DNA of 33,296 nucleotides from Streptomyces dysideae (GCF_001514305.1 NZ_KQ949076.1:185431-218726), one strand, 5' to 3'; shown: positions 1-7,100, counted from the stretch's first letter. Numbers and translations: made by a program. Notes: generated from the sequence alone by a model not told the origin.

Positions 1-18
1 TAGTTGTACGCGGGACAT
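1..18 (-). CDS. ArsI/CadI-type glyoxalase-fold protein, first six codons only
   Basis: Only the start is inside the window: ATG at 18-16 and the residues MSRVQL. A strong ribosome binding site, AAGGAGG at about 24-30, lies six bases upstream. The gene follows the flavin monooxygenase on the same strand after about 28 bases, so the two are probably one operon. In actinomycete ars clusters, proteins starting MSRVQLALNV are small vicinal-oxygen-chelate dioxygenases of the ArsI/CadI group, which cleave the C-As bond of organoarsenicals or respond to cadmium. The identification rests on six residues plus context. That a gene starts here is well supported; the family is an inference. Confidence 0.5.
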
Positions 19-46
19 GATGAACCTCCTTGTGTGGATGGGTAGT

Positions 47-1411
47 TCAGCAGCCGCCGGAGGTGGTGGCCGGGGCGCCGATGCCGATCTGGAGGGTGGT
101 CGGGGTGGCGCAGCAGCCGCCGCCCGGCTGCTCGGCACTCTCCGGCTCGTCGAACAGGCCCGCGCCGCCGCAGACTCCGGTTTCGGGGAGGGTGAGTTCG
201 ATGCGCTCGGCGGCCTCGTGGTCGCCGGCGAGCGCCGCCGTGATGGAGCGGACCTGCTCGTAGCCGGTCATCGCGAGGAACGTGGGGGCGCGGCCGTAGG
301 ACTTCATACCGACCAGGTAGACGCCCTGCTCCGGGTGGGACAGCTCGGTCACGCCGTGCGGGTAGACCGTGCCGCAGGAGTGGACGTTGGGGTCGATCAG
401 CGGGGCCAGGGCCGTCGGGGCCTGGAGGCGCTCGTCCAGGCCGAGGCGGACCTCGGAGAGGAAGGACAGGTCGGGGCGGAAGCCGGTCAGCGCGATGACC
501 TCGTCCACCGGGTCCAGGCGGCGGCCGTCCTCGGCGACGAGCACGAGCTGGTCGCCGTCGCGTTCCACGGTCTGGGTGCGGAATCCGGTGGCGGCCGAGG
601 CGTGCCCCTCCTCCACCGCTGCCTTCGCGCGCAGGCCGAGGGCGCCTCGGGCGGGCAGCTGGTCGGCCTCGCCGCCGCCGTATGTGCCGGCACCGATGCC
701 GCGGCGCAGGATCCACACCGCGTGCGTGCCGTCCTCCTCCTTCGCCAGGTCGGCCAGGTGGGCGAGGGCGGTGAAGGCCGAGGCTCCCGAGCCGACGACC
801 GCGGTGCGCTTGCCCGCGTAGCGGGCGCGGACCGACGGGTCCTTCAAGTCCGGGACGCGGTAGGAGATGCGGTCGGCGGCGGCCTTCTCGCCGAAGGCGG
901 GCAGGCCGTTCGCGCCCAGTGGGGCGGGGCCGGACCAGGTGCCGGAGGCGTCGATGACCGCGCGGGCGGTGATCCGCTCCTCGTGGCCGTCGGCGGACCG
1001 GATGTGCACGGTGAAGGGCTGCTCCTCGCGGCCGGAGTCCACGATGCGGTCCCGGCCGGCGCGGGCCACCCCGGTGACCGTGGTGCCGTAGCGGACCTTG
1101 TCGCCCAGGACCTCGGCGAGCGGCTGGAGGTACCGCTCGGCCCAGTCGCCGCCGGTCGGGTAGGCCGCTCCGTCCGGGCGCACCCAGCCGGTCGGGGCCA
1201 GCAGCTTCTCGGCGGCCGGGTCGGTGACCTCGGACCAGCGGGAGAACAGCCGGACGTGCGCCCAGTCGCGCACGGCGCTGCCGGCGGTCGGGCCGGCTTC
1301 CAGGACCAGTGGTTCGAGGCCGCGCTCGACGAGACGGGCGGCGGCGGCCAGACCGATCGGGCCGGCTCCGACGACCACGACGGGCAGCTGGTCTGTGGTG
1401 GACGCACTCAC
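47..1411 (-). CDS. arsO: ArsO-like NAD(P)H-dependent flavin monooxygenase
   Basis: A protein of about 454 residues with two dinucleotide-binding folds. The FAD motif VVVGAGPIGLAAA lies near the N-terminus and the second fold has AVVGSGASAFTAL around the middle. ALTGFRPD is the usual late FAD-contact motif. The GTG at 1411-1409 is preferred because an AAAGGGGAA ribosome site lies 6-14 bases upstream (about 1418-1425); the frame stays open further upstream without a comparable site. Flavoproteins of this family occur in Streptomyces ars operons, where they are named ArsO; their exact substrate is unsettled. Here the gene is divergent from arsR and precedes an ArsI-like gene, which supports an arsenic role. 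The C-terminus carries a GGGCC pair and ends in SGGC, so three late cysteines could bind metalloid. Expression should be under the ArsR operator at 1471-1502. Confidence 0.75.
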   Translation of the reverse strand: MSASTTDQLPVVVVGAGPIGLAAAARLVERGLEPLVLEAGPTAGSAVRDWAHVRLFSRWSEVTDPAAEKLLAPTGWVRPDGAAYPTGGDWAERYLQPLAEVLGDKVRYGTTVTGVARAGRDRIVDSGREEQPFTVHIRSADGHEERITARAVIDASGTWSGPAPLGANGLPAFGEKAAADRISYRVPDLKDPSVRARYAGKRTAVVGSGASAFTALAHLADLAKEEDGTHAVWILRRGIGAGTYGGGEADQLPARGALGLRAKAAVEEGHASAATGFRTQTVERDGDQLVLVAEDGRRLDPVDEVIALTGFRPDLSFLSEVRLGLDERLQAPTALAPLIDPNVHSCGTVYPHGVTELSHPEQGVYLVGMKSYGRAPTFLAMTGYEQVRSITAALAGDHEAAERIELTLPETGVCGGAGLFDEPESAEQPGGGCCATPTTLQIGIGAPATTSGGC

Positions 1412-1456
1412 GACGATTCCCCTTTGTTTCGACATCCATCGATCCCTTGCGCTGTC

Positions 1457-1485
1457 AGCATGGCACCTGTTTCGATGAGCGTCAA
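1457..1485 (-). promoter_or_regulatory. Putative arsO promoter
   Basis: On the minus strand TTGACG (1485-1480) is followed after exactly 17 bases by CATGCT (1462-1457), a fair match to a vegetative sigma-factor promoter. It lies about 45 bases upstream of the chosen GTG start. The -35 element sits inside the inverted repeat at 1471-1502, so a bound ArsR dimer would block RNA polymerase. Confidence 0.45.
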
Positions 1486-1502
1486 CATAGACATTCATCG
1501 AA
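1471..1502. promoter_or_regulatory. ArsR-type operator 1
   Basis: A perfect 8-base inverted repeat: TTCGATGA (1471-1478) and TCATCGAA (1495-1502), with a 16-base centre containing GTCAACATAGAC. The same 12-base core recurs in the second site next to arsR. A further related sequence, TCGACATCCATCGA (1429-1442), lies in the arsO leader. ArsR/SmtB dimers bind imperfect AT-rich dyads of this kind, so the site is a reasonable operator for the adjacent regulator. Confidence 0.6.
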
Positions 1503-1534
1503 TCTAGGCGGATCCAGTGGACCTGGCCGCACTG

Positions 1535-1568
1535 GTTCGACGTGTGTCAACATAGACGTATGTCGAAC
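1535..1568. promoter_or_regulatory. ArsR-type operator 2, overlapping the arsR start
   Basis: A perfect 7-base inverted repeat, GTTCGAC (1535-1541) and GTCGAAC (1562-1568), is centred on a second copy of GTCAACATAGAC (1547-1558). The right arm covers codons 1-3 of arsR, so repressor bound here would cover the arsR start and give autoregulation. Sharing of the 12-base core with operator 1 argues that both are bound by the same protein. Confidence 0.55.
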
Positions 1569-1928
1569 GTCAAGGTGCTGCCGCTGCTGGAACCCGAGGC
1601 CCCCGAGGCCGTGGTGCCGTGCTGCCCGCCGCTGACCGAGCGGCCGCTGACCGCCGACGAGGCCGAGAAGACCGCCCGGATGTTCAAGGCGCTCGGCGAC
1701 CCGGTCCGGCTGCGGCTGTTCTCGCTGGTCGCCTCCCACGAGGGCGGCGAGGCGTGCGTGTGCGACATCTCCGACGTCGGCGTCTCCCAGCCGACCGTCT
1801 CCCACCACCTGAAGAAGCTCAAGGAAGCCGGGCTGCTCACCTCCGAGCGGCGCGGCACCTGGGTCTACTACCGGGTCGAGCCGGCCGTCGTCGCCGCGAT
1901 GGGGCAGATGCTCGGCAGTCTGGGCTGA
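1560..1928 (+). CDS. arsR: ArsR/SmtB-family arsenic-responsive repressor
   Basis: 122 residues with the winged-helix core of the ArsR family: MFKALGDPVRLRLFSLV, then DVGVSQPTVSHHLKKLKEAGL as recognition helix and RRGTWVYYRV as wing. Likely metalloid ligands are the pair C21-C22 in VVPCCPP and C66/C68 in EACVCD. A vicinal N-terminal Cys pair combined with a cysteine near the DNA-binding domain is the arrangement known from Corynebacterium glutamicum ArsR, where As(III) is bound across the dimer. I chose ATG 1560; a GTG at 1542 would add six residues but lies inside the operator. No clear ribosome site precedes either start, so a leaderless message is possible. The gene is divergent from arsO and probably represses both directions. 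Confidence 0.85.
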   Translation: MSNVKVLPLLEPEAPEAVVPCCPPLTERPLTADEAEKTARMFKALGDPVRLRLFSLVASHEGGEACVCDISDVGVSQPTVSHHLKKLKEAGLLTSERRGTWVYYRVEPAVVAAMGQMLGSLG

Positions 1929-1958
1929 GCCCGGCCCGCCCGCGGGTCATCCCGTCGG

Positions 1959-3497
1959 TCACCGGCCGCCGCAGAGCCGCAGACCCTCGGGGCTGAGACA
2001 CGGGAAGTGCCCTTGGTCGCGTACGACGTCCTGCCCGGCGCCACGGGTCAGGTAGTTGATGAAACTGGCCGCGAGTGAGTCGGCGGGCGGGCGGCCGTAG
2101 GTGTAGGCGTACTCGATCTCCCGGTACGGGTAGCCACTGGTGCCGATGTTCTCGATGGACGCCGTTTTCCCGTCGATGCGCAGCCCGTGCAGGCCCTCCG
2201 TGGCGGCGGCGGAACGCGGTTCGCTGTAACCGATCGCGCCGGGCAGCCGGGCCACCGTGCTCAGCACCTGCGTCGTACTGTCGAGTTCGCAGCGGATGAC
2301 CGTGGCGCCGGGATCATCCTTGGTACGGCAGTCCCGGGAGGAGTTGGCGGGCTCGTTGCGCCGCAGAACCCGCCGCTGGAAGACCTCCCGGGTGCCGGAG
2401 TTGGCGTCGCGGCTGACCAGGAGGACGGGCAGGTCCGGTCCGTCGACGTCCCGCCAGTTGCGGATCTCGCCCCGGTAGATCCCGCGTACCTCGTCCAGGG
2501 TCAGTTCCGTCACCGTGACCCGGTCGTTCACCACCAGGGTGAAGACGGAGACGGCGACGGGGTTCTCACGGAGCTCCGGGTAGCCGTTCGGCTTGGGCCC
2601 GTCGGAGAAGGCGATGACGGACGGGGAGCCCCCGGACGAGACCGCCTTGGTGCCCGCCGCGGCCAGCGCCCGTATCCCGGCGGTGCTGCCGTGCGGTGCC
2701 ACCGCGATGTCCGAGCCGGGGCAGGCCCGTTCGTAGCTCTCCGCCAGTTTCTCCGCCGCCGGGGCGAACGCGGTGGAACCGGTGACGGTCAGGGTTCCCG
2801 TGGCGCAGCCGATGGGCGGCGGTACGTCGTCACCTACGACGATGATGGCCGCCAGCGTGACGACGCACACGGTGAACAGGACCGTGATCAGCCGGGCCGG
2901 CCGGCTGAAGAGGGGCGGCTTGTCGTCGACGGTCGTGCTCTGGTTGCGCTGCACGACACCGTCCCGGAGACCGCCGGTCACCTCGACCTCGTCACCGACG
3001 CCACCGCCGGTCAGCAGGGCCAGCACCTTGAAATGCTGGCCCCTGTTGAGCGGGACCTTCGGCAGATACAGGGTGTCGCCGTCGTGGCGCAGGCCCGCGG
3101 CCGGGGTGAAGTGCTCCATCAGATGGGCGGCCTCGGACGGCTGGGTGACCGCGATGCCACGGATCGTACGGCCGGTGAAGACCGCCGTCAGGCCATGGCG
3201 CTCACGGCTGGTGTAGTCGTCACCGGCGATGCCCTGGGAGCCGTCGTTCTCCACACGCAGCAGGACGAGGGTGGCGTCGGACAGGTCGGAGAACTCGCCG
3301 AACAGGCCGAGCCGTACGCCGGCCGCCCGTCTGCTGTTACGGGCGTGACTGCCGATGGGAGTGTCCAACTGGACGCGGAAGCCGATCCGTTTGCGGCGCG
3401 GCACCCGGCGCTCGTACCAGACGACGGCGACGGAGGCCGCGAGGCCGAGCACCGCCGTCCCCACCGCGATCGCGTTCTCGGCGTTCAGCCACTCCAC
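1959..3497 (-). CDS. Membrane-anchored protein with PstS-like substrate-binding domain
   Basis: 512 residues starting at GTG 3497 behind a G-rich leader. A membrane segment spans about residues 9-27, followed by a basic stretch (YERRVPRRKR). A region of about 150 residues that I do not recognise follows, then a second membrane segment at about 203-222. Residues 232-512 look like a phosphate-type periplasmic binding domain: TVTGSTAFAP, PHGSTAGIRAL, the SRDANSGTREVF signature near residue 370, and PGAIGYSEP. PstS proteins are normally lipoproteins of about 370 residues feeding PstCAB; here there is no lipobox and no transporter gene nearby. The gene converges with arsR and is transcribed alone. 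It may be a sensor or a cell-surface ligand-binding protein; the ligand is unknown. Confidence 0.75.
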   Translation of the reverse strand: MEWLNAENAIAVGTAVLGLAASVAVVWYERRVPRRKRIGFRVQLDTPIGSHARNSRRAAGVRLGLFGEFSDLSDATLVLLRVENDGSQGIAGDDYTSRERHGLTAVFTGRTIRGIAVTQPSEAAHLMEHFTPAAGLRHDGDTLYLPKVPLNRGQHFKVLALLTGGGVGDEVEVTGGLRDGVVQRNQSTTVDDKPPLFSRPARLITVLFTVCVVTLAAIIVVGDDVPPPIGCATGTLTVTGSTAFAPAAEKLAESYERACPGSDIAVAPHGSTAGIRALAAAGTKAVSSGGSPSVIAFSDGPKPNGYPELRENPVAVSVFTLVVNDRVTVTELTLDEVRGIYRGEIRNWRDVDGPDLPVLLVSRDANSGTREVFQRRVLRRNEPANSSRDCRTKDDPGATVIRCELDSTTQVLSTVARLPGAIGYSEPRSAAATEGLHGLRIDGKTASIENIGTSGYPYREIEYAYTYGRPPADSLAASFINYLTRGAGQDVVRDQGHFPCLSPEGLRLCGGR

Positions 3498-3765
3498 GAC
3501 ATCGCCCCCATCCCCCGATCCCCCGCACGTCGCACAAGCGTGCGCACACGGTATGGGGCGGGGGAGCGTGCGCCGGGCGCCTTCGCCGGACCGTCAGCGC
3601 CTGGTGGGCAGATGTTCGCCTGCCGTTCGGTCTCGGCACCGGCCTCCACCGGCGTCCGGCGCGGCGAAGGGGTCGGTGCTGTTGATCAGCAGGGTGACCT
3701 CGAGGCACCGGTCTTCCGGGCCCGGCCGAAAGCGCGTTCACCTGCTCCGTCTAGCATCGGTTCTG
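3498..3765. other. Intergenic region between divergent genes
   Basis: No coding region is supported here: open frames exist on both strands but lack recognisable domains or ribosome sites. The stretch holds the divergent promoters of the PstS-like gene and the DUF6153 gene. A TAGCAT box at 3752-3757 lies eight bases before the ATG at 3766 and would give a leaderless transcript. Confidence 0.4.
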
Positions 3766-4197
3766 ATGACCGGCCGGAGCCAGAGGAGCCAGAGCAGCAC
3801 CCGCGCCGCGTGGCGGACCACGCGACTCGCGGCGCTCTGTCCTGCCCTGACCGTGCTGCTCACCCTGCTGGTGATCTGCCTGGGCACCGGGACCCACGCC
3901 GCCGCCGACCCGGCGGCCGACCCCATGACCAGTACGTCCGCCACCACCGTGACGCCGGCGGGCCCCTCCGCCAAGGTGACCGCACACCCGGCCGACTGCC
4001 CCGACGACGACATGTGCTGCCACGCTGCCGCCCAGGGCGTACAAGCGGTGCTCGCCACCCCCGTACAGCCCCTGCCGGTGCTCCTGCCCCGGCTGCCGGA
4101 CCTCCCCGGACCGCCGGACGGCACCCCGCGCCGCACTGAGCCCCCGCCCACCACCGGCGCGCCCGATCTCCACGTCCTGCAGGTGCAGCGGACCTAG
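3766..4197 (+). CDS. DUF6153-like small secreted or membrane protein
   Basis: 143 residues. A basic N-terminus (TGRSQRSQSS) leads into one hydrophobic segment, LAALCPALTVLLTLLVICLG, at about residues 21-40. It can act as a signal peptide or anchor. The remaining part is Pro/Ala/Thr-rich with a metal-ligand-like cluster, CPDDDMCCH, and a C-terminal PDLHVLQVQRT. Small Streptomyces proteins with this plan, ending in PDL-x-x-LQ-hydrophobic, are annotated DUF6153 and typically sit in front of DUF3105 and DUF305 genes, as here. The start is the ATG eight bases after a TAGCAT -10 box, suggesting leaderless translation. Function is unknown; Cys, His and Met near one another suggest metal (copper or silver) handling outside the membrane, which is an inference. 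Confidence 0.6.
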   Translation: MTGRSQRSQSSTRAAWRTTRLAALCPALTVLLTLLVICLGTGTHAAADPAADPMTSTSATTVTPAGPSAKVTAHPADCPDDDMCCHAAAQGVQAVLATPVQPLPVLLPRLPDLPGPPDGTPRRTEPPPTTGAPDLHVLQVQRT

Positions 4198-4320
4198 ACG
4201 GATGCCCCGGCGCCGTGCGCTCACGCGCGCGTACGCGCCGAACGAGACATCCATCTACCGCTGCACCCACACCCACACCCACCGCCACACGGCGGGGCGG
4301 GAAGTTAAGGACATCCAGCC

Positions 4321-4977
4321 ATGAGCAGAACCAGCAAGAAGGCCTCCGCGGCCACGCGCAAGGCCCGGATCGAGGAGATGCGCCGCACCGAGAAGGCCCG
4401 CGAGCGCCGCAACCGGATCATCACCATCGGCCTCAGCACGGTCATCGTGGCCGGCCTCGTCGGCTGGGGCGCGTACTACATCAACCAAGCCAACGAGAAG
4501 GACGAGCAGCAGGTCGCCGAGGCGAAGAAGCCCGTACGGGGCGAGCAGAGCTGGGACGCCAAGAAGCTCGGCCGCAACCACGTCCAGGGCACCGTCGACT
4601 ACCCGATGAACCCGCCCGTCGGCGGCGACCACAACCAGGCGTGGATGACCTGCGACGGCACCGTCTACACCAAGGCCATACCGAAGGAGAACGCCGTCCA
4701 CTCACTCGAACACGGCGCGGTCTGGGTCACGTACAACGACAAGGCCGCCGACGCCGACGTCAAGAAACTCGCCGACAAGGTCTCCAAGACCCCTTACACC
4801 CTGATGAGCCCGAACGACACCCAGTCCGGGGCGATCACGCTGTCCGCGTGGGGCAAGCAGCTCAGCGTGGACTCGGCGTCCGACGCGAGGGTCGAGCAGT
4901 TCCTGACCAAATACGTCCAGGGCGCGCAGACCCCCGAGCCGGGCGCCGCCTGCACCGGCGGTCTGACCGCGTCATGA
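4321..4977 (+). CDS. DUF3105 domain protein, membrane-anchored
   Basis: 218 residues. A Lys/Arg-rich cytoplasmic N-terminus (residues 1-32) precedes one membrane segment, IITIGLSTVIVAGLVGWGAY, at about 33-53. The extracytoplasmic part carries the DUF3105 hallmarks YPMNPPVGGDHN, WMTCDGTVY and VHSLEHGAVWVTY, and ends with a conserved AACTGGL. AAGGA at 4307-4311 is a well-placed ribosome site. Function is unknown. The conserved His, Cys and Asp residues resemble metal ligands, and the family is regularly next to DUF305 genes. The stop overlaps the start of the DUF305 gene by four bases (ATGA), so the two are translationally coupled. Confidence 0.85.
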   Translation: MSRTSKKASAATRKARIEEMRRTEKARERRNRIITIGLSTVIVAGLVGWGAYYINQANEKDEQQVAEAKKPVRGEQSWDAKKLGRNHVQGTVDYPMNPPVGGDHNQAWMTCDGTVYTKAIPKENAVHSLEHGAVWVTYNDKAADADVKKLADKVSKTPYTLMSPNDTQSGAITLSAWGKQLSVDSASDARVEQFLTKYVQGAQTPEPGAACTGGLTAS

Positions 4978-5636
4978 CCGATACGACGGATCCGGGCGGG
5001 CAAGGCCGCCCCCGGTGGCTGATCGCCGGCGCGGCGGTCCTGGTCGCCCTCGCCCTGGCGCTGGCGTTCCTGGCCACGACCAGCGGCGAGAACGACGAAG
5101 GGGCCGACGTCCCCACCGCCGACTCCGCCGACGCGGGCTTCGCGCGCGACATGGCCGTCCATCACCAGCAGGCGGTGGAGATGTCGTACATCGTCCGCGA
5201 CGGCACCACCGACGAGGACATCCGCCGGCTCGCGTACGACATCGCGCAGACCCAGGCCAACCAGCGCGGCATGCTGCTCGGCTGGCTCGACCTGTGGAGC
5301 CTGCCGAAGACGTCCCCGGAGGGCTACATGGCCTGGGTGGAGGGCGGCGGCCACATGGACCACGAGGCGCGGCCCGGCGCCCTCATGCCGGGTATGGCGA
5401 CCAACGCCGAGCTCGCCCGACTGGGCGGGCTCCAGGGCAAGGAGGCGGAGATCCTCTTCCTCCAGCTGATGGTGGACCACCACATGGGCGGCGTCGACAT
5501 GGCCCGCGCCTGCGCCCAGCAGTGCGAGGTCGAGCCGGAGAAGAAGCTCGCGCAGGGCATGGTCGAGGCCCAGCAGTCGGAGATGCAGCTGATGACCGAC
5601 CTGCTCAAGGAACGCGGCGCCAAGCCCCGGACGTGA
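4974..5636 (+). CDS. DUF305 protein, exported four-helix metal-binding-like domain
   Basis: 220 residues starting at the ATG of an ATGA overlap with the DUF3105 stop. One N-terminal membrane segment or uncleaved signal, LIAGAAVLVALALALAFLA, covers about residues 15-34. The DUF305 fold, related to ferritin-like helical bundles, shows paired motifs AVHHQQAVEM and VDHHMGGVDMA plus Met-rich GHMDHE and LMPGM. These His/Met motifs suggest copper or silver binding outside the membrane. Together with the two upstream genes this forms an operon of extracytoplasmic proteins ending at the strong terminator at 5641. A role in metal stress is inferred from motifs only. Confidence 0.85.
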   Translation: MTDTTDPGGQGRPRWLIAGAAVLVALALALAFLATTSGENDEGADVPTADSADAGFARDMAVHHQQAVEMSYIVRDGTTDEDIRRLAYDIAQTQANQRGMLLGWLDLWSLPKTSPEGYMAWVEGGGHMDHEARPGALMPGMATNAELARLGGLQGKEAEILFLQLMVDHHMGGVDMARACAQQCEVEPEKKLAQGMVEAQQSEMQLMTDLLKERGAKPRT

Positions 5637-5640
5637 CCGC

Positions 5641-5682
5641 AGCGCGGTCGGGCGACGCCGAGCGGCATCGCCCGACCGCGCT
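5641..5682. terminator. Strong hairpin between convergent genes
   Basis: A perfect 15-base inverted repeat: AGCGCGGTCGGGCGA (5641-5655) and its complement (5668-5682), with further pairing inside the 12-base loop. It sits four bases after the DUF305 stop and 16 bases from the TetR stop, so it can end transcription from both sides. Confidence 0.8.
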
Positions 5683-5698
5683 CAGCACACCGTCCGGC

Positions 5699-6274
5699 TC
5701 AGGCCTGCGGTCGCAGCCCCGCCACCGTGACCGCGACGAGCCGCCGGACCGCCGCCTTGGACGGCAGACCGCCGGCCGCGCCGAGCGCGTGCAGACAGTA
5801 GCCCGCCAGCTCGTCCGGGGAGACGTCGTCCCGGATCTCACCGGCCCGCACACCCTCGGCCAGCAGGTCGCGGAGGAAGTGCCGGAGATGCCGCTCGGCA
5901 CCGGCGACGCGCTCACCCCGGTGCAGCAGCGCCCCGAGTTCCGCGCCATGGCCGTGGCGCCGCTGCTGGATGAGCGCGTACGCCTCCAGCACCCGCTCGA
6001 GCCGCACACCGGGGGCGCCGGGGCCGTTCCGGAGTTCGGCGAGCTCGTGGAGGTGTCCGGCGATCTGGCGTTCATGCCACGCCGTCATGATCGACTCGAC
6101 GTCCGGGAAGTACTTGTACAGCGTGGCCCGGCCGATCCCGCTCTCCTCGGCGATCTTCGACATCGTCACCACACGCAGCCCGTGCTCGCCCACCAGCGTC
6201 GCCGTGGTCTCCAGTACCGCGTCGCGCACGGCGCGGCGGTGCTCCTCGATGGTCTCGTTCCACAGCTTCGGCAC
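5699..6274 (-). CDS. TetR-family transcriptional regulator
   Basis: 191 residues. The N-terminal DNA-binding domain contains VTMSKIAEESGIGRATLYKYF, the canonical TetR helix-turn-helix, at about residues 36-56. The C-terminal part is an all-helical ligand domain (LLHRGERVAGAERHLRHFL, ELAGYCLHALGAAGGLP). The frame is open further upstream, but GTG 6274 is preferred: TATCCT lies six bases before it and fits a -10 box for a leaderless message, and the family usually begins shortly before the EEHRRAV helix. It is divergent from the DUF2218 gene, whose promoter contains a palindrome, so that gene is its most likely target. The inducer is unknown. Confidence 0.85.
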   Translation of the reverse strand: MPKLWNETIEEHRRAVRDAVLETTATLVGEHGLRVVTMSKIAEESGIGRATLYKYFPDVESIMTAWHERQIAGHLHELAELRNGPGAPGVRLERVLEAYALIQQRRHGHGAELGALLHRGERVAGAERHLRHFLRDLLAEGVRAGEIRDDVSPDELAGYCLHALGAAGGLPSKAAVRRLVAVTVAGLRPQA

Positions 6275-6314
6275 CGCATCAGGATACGGCCGCCCAGATT
6301 CAGTACACCACGCA

Positions 6315-6343
6315 TTGACAGCGACATAGTGTCTCGATAAACC
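6315..6343 (+). promoter_or_regulatory. Promoter of the DUF2218 gene with a palindromic operator
   Basis: TTGACA (6315-6320), a 17-base spacer and TAAACC (6338-6343) form a good promoter; the ATG at 6352 is nine bases downstream, so the transcript is probably leaderless. Inside the spacer, GACATAGTGTC (6323-6333) is a palindrome with GACA/TGTC arms. A TetR dimer from the divergent gene could bind there and occlude the promoter. Confidence 0.55.
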
Positions 6344-6351
6344 TGACACCC

Positions 6352-6918
6352 ATGCTCACCGCCGAAGCCCACGTCGAGACCGAACGCCCCGGCCGGTACC
6401 TCGTCCAACTCTGCAAGCACTTCAGCAACAAGGGCCGCCACCTGAGCCATCTGCCTGCCGGGATCCGGCCCGACCGGATCCACGTCGAATGGACCGACAC
6501 CCACGGCACGGCCCGCCTCCCCTGGGGCCTGTGCACACTGCGAGCCACCCCCGGCACGCTGACACTCCGGATCGAAGCCCCCGACGAGGAGAACCTGCAG
6601 CGCCTCCAGGACCTCGTCACCACACACCTCGGCAGGTTCAGCCGGCGCGACCCCCTGACCGTGAACTGGCAGCGGTCCGGGGCAACCGACGCTCAGCCCG
6701 CCGAGCCCGTGACGCGGCGTCGACGACACGGCGGACGGACAGGGCTCGCGGTGGCCGCCGCGGTGCTCGTCATGGTGGCCGTACACCTGGAGCTGGGTGG
6801 TGCCGTACTGGCGGACACGCCATGGACGGGCTGGGCCGTCGGCTTCGTCGTGACGGCGGTGCTGGTGAAGGTCGGCATCGTGGCGAGCCTGGCGCTCCGT
6901 CGCGCCCATCGCCGGTAG
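6352..6918 (+). CDS. DUF2218 domain protein with two C-terminal membrane segments
   Basis: 188 residues. Residues 1 to about 100 match the DUF2218 pattern: AHVETERPGRYLVQLCKHF, then DRIHVEWTD, LPWGLCTLRA and LQDLVTTHLGRF. This small alpha/beta domain has no established activity and occurs near iron-uptake or siderophore genes in other bacteria. A linker rich in Arg leads to two hydrophobic helices, about 123-141 and 155-178, so the domain is probably held at the inner face of the membrane. DUF2218 proteins are usually about 100 residues without membrane segments, so the C-terminal extension is unusual. It is probably controlled by the divergent TetR regulator. Confidence 0.7.
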   Translation: MLTAEAHVETERPGRYLVQLCKHFSNKGRHLSHLPAGIRPDRIHVEWTDTHGTARLPWGLCTLRATPGTLTLRIEAPDEENLQRLQDLVTTHLGRFSRRDPLTVNWQRSGATDAQPAEPVTRRRRHGGRTGLAVAAAVLVMVAVHLELGGAVLADTPWTGWAVGFVVTAVLVKVGIVASLALRRAHRR

Positions 6919-6924
6919 AGACGC

Positions 6925-7100
6925 GGCACCCGGGGCACGGCCCAACAGCCGTTCGGCGGCAGCCCGCTGCGCGGCGGTGGGGGCGGTCCCGGTATACCGG
7001 GCCGGTGAGGGGTTCGTCCCGCGCCATGCGTCGGCGTAAGCAGTCGACCAGCCAGGCGAGGTCGGGCTCGCCGAGCAGCCGGGTCAGGCGTCGCGGTCGA
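6925..7100 (-). pseudogene. Frameshifted N-terminal scrap of a TIGR02679 (Wadjet JetD-like) protein
   Basis: Read on the minus strand, 7087 to about 6990 gives LTRLLGEPDLAWLVDCLRRR, then MARDEPLTGPVYRDR. A shift of one frame is then needed to continue PTAAQRAAAERLLGRAPG down to 6925. This order (RLLG.P.LAWLV, then PLTG.V, then P...QR.A.ERLLGR.P) is what I recall for the extreme N-terminus of TIGR02679 proteins, the nuclease-like JetD partner of Wadjet systems. The rest of the gene is absent: the scrap stops at the end of the DUF2218 gene. Upstream, VDRD just before the first segment is in yet another frame, suggesting a second frameshift. The family assignment is from memory; the frame change is read directly. 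Confidence 0.5.

Noticed and set aside
17..1507. Long plus-strand open frame across the arsO region
   Set aside because: Low-complexity Gly/Ala/Arg-rich shadow of the minus-strand flavoprotein, which has clear FAD motifs and a ribosome site.
2187..4139. 650-codon plus-strand frame
   Set aside because: It runs across the minus-strand PstS-like gene and the DUF6153 gene in another frame and shows no domain; a high-GC artefact.
4261..4290. CCCACA-type short tandem repeat before the DUF3105 gene
   Set aside because: Only three imperfect units; too short to mean more than local sequence bias.
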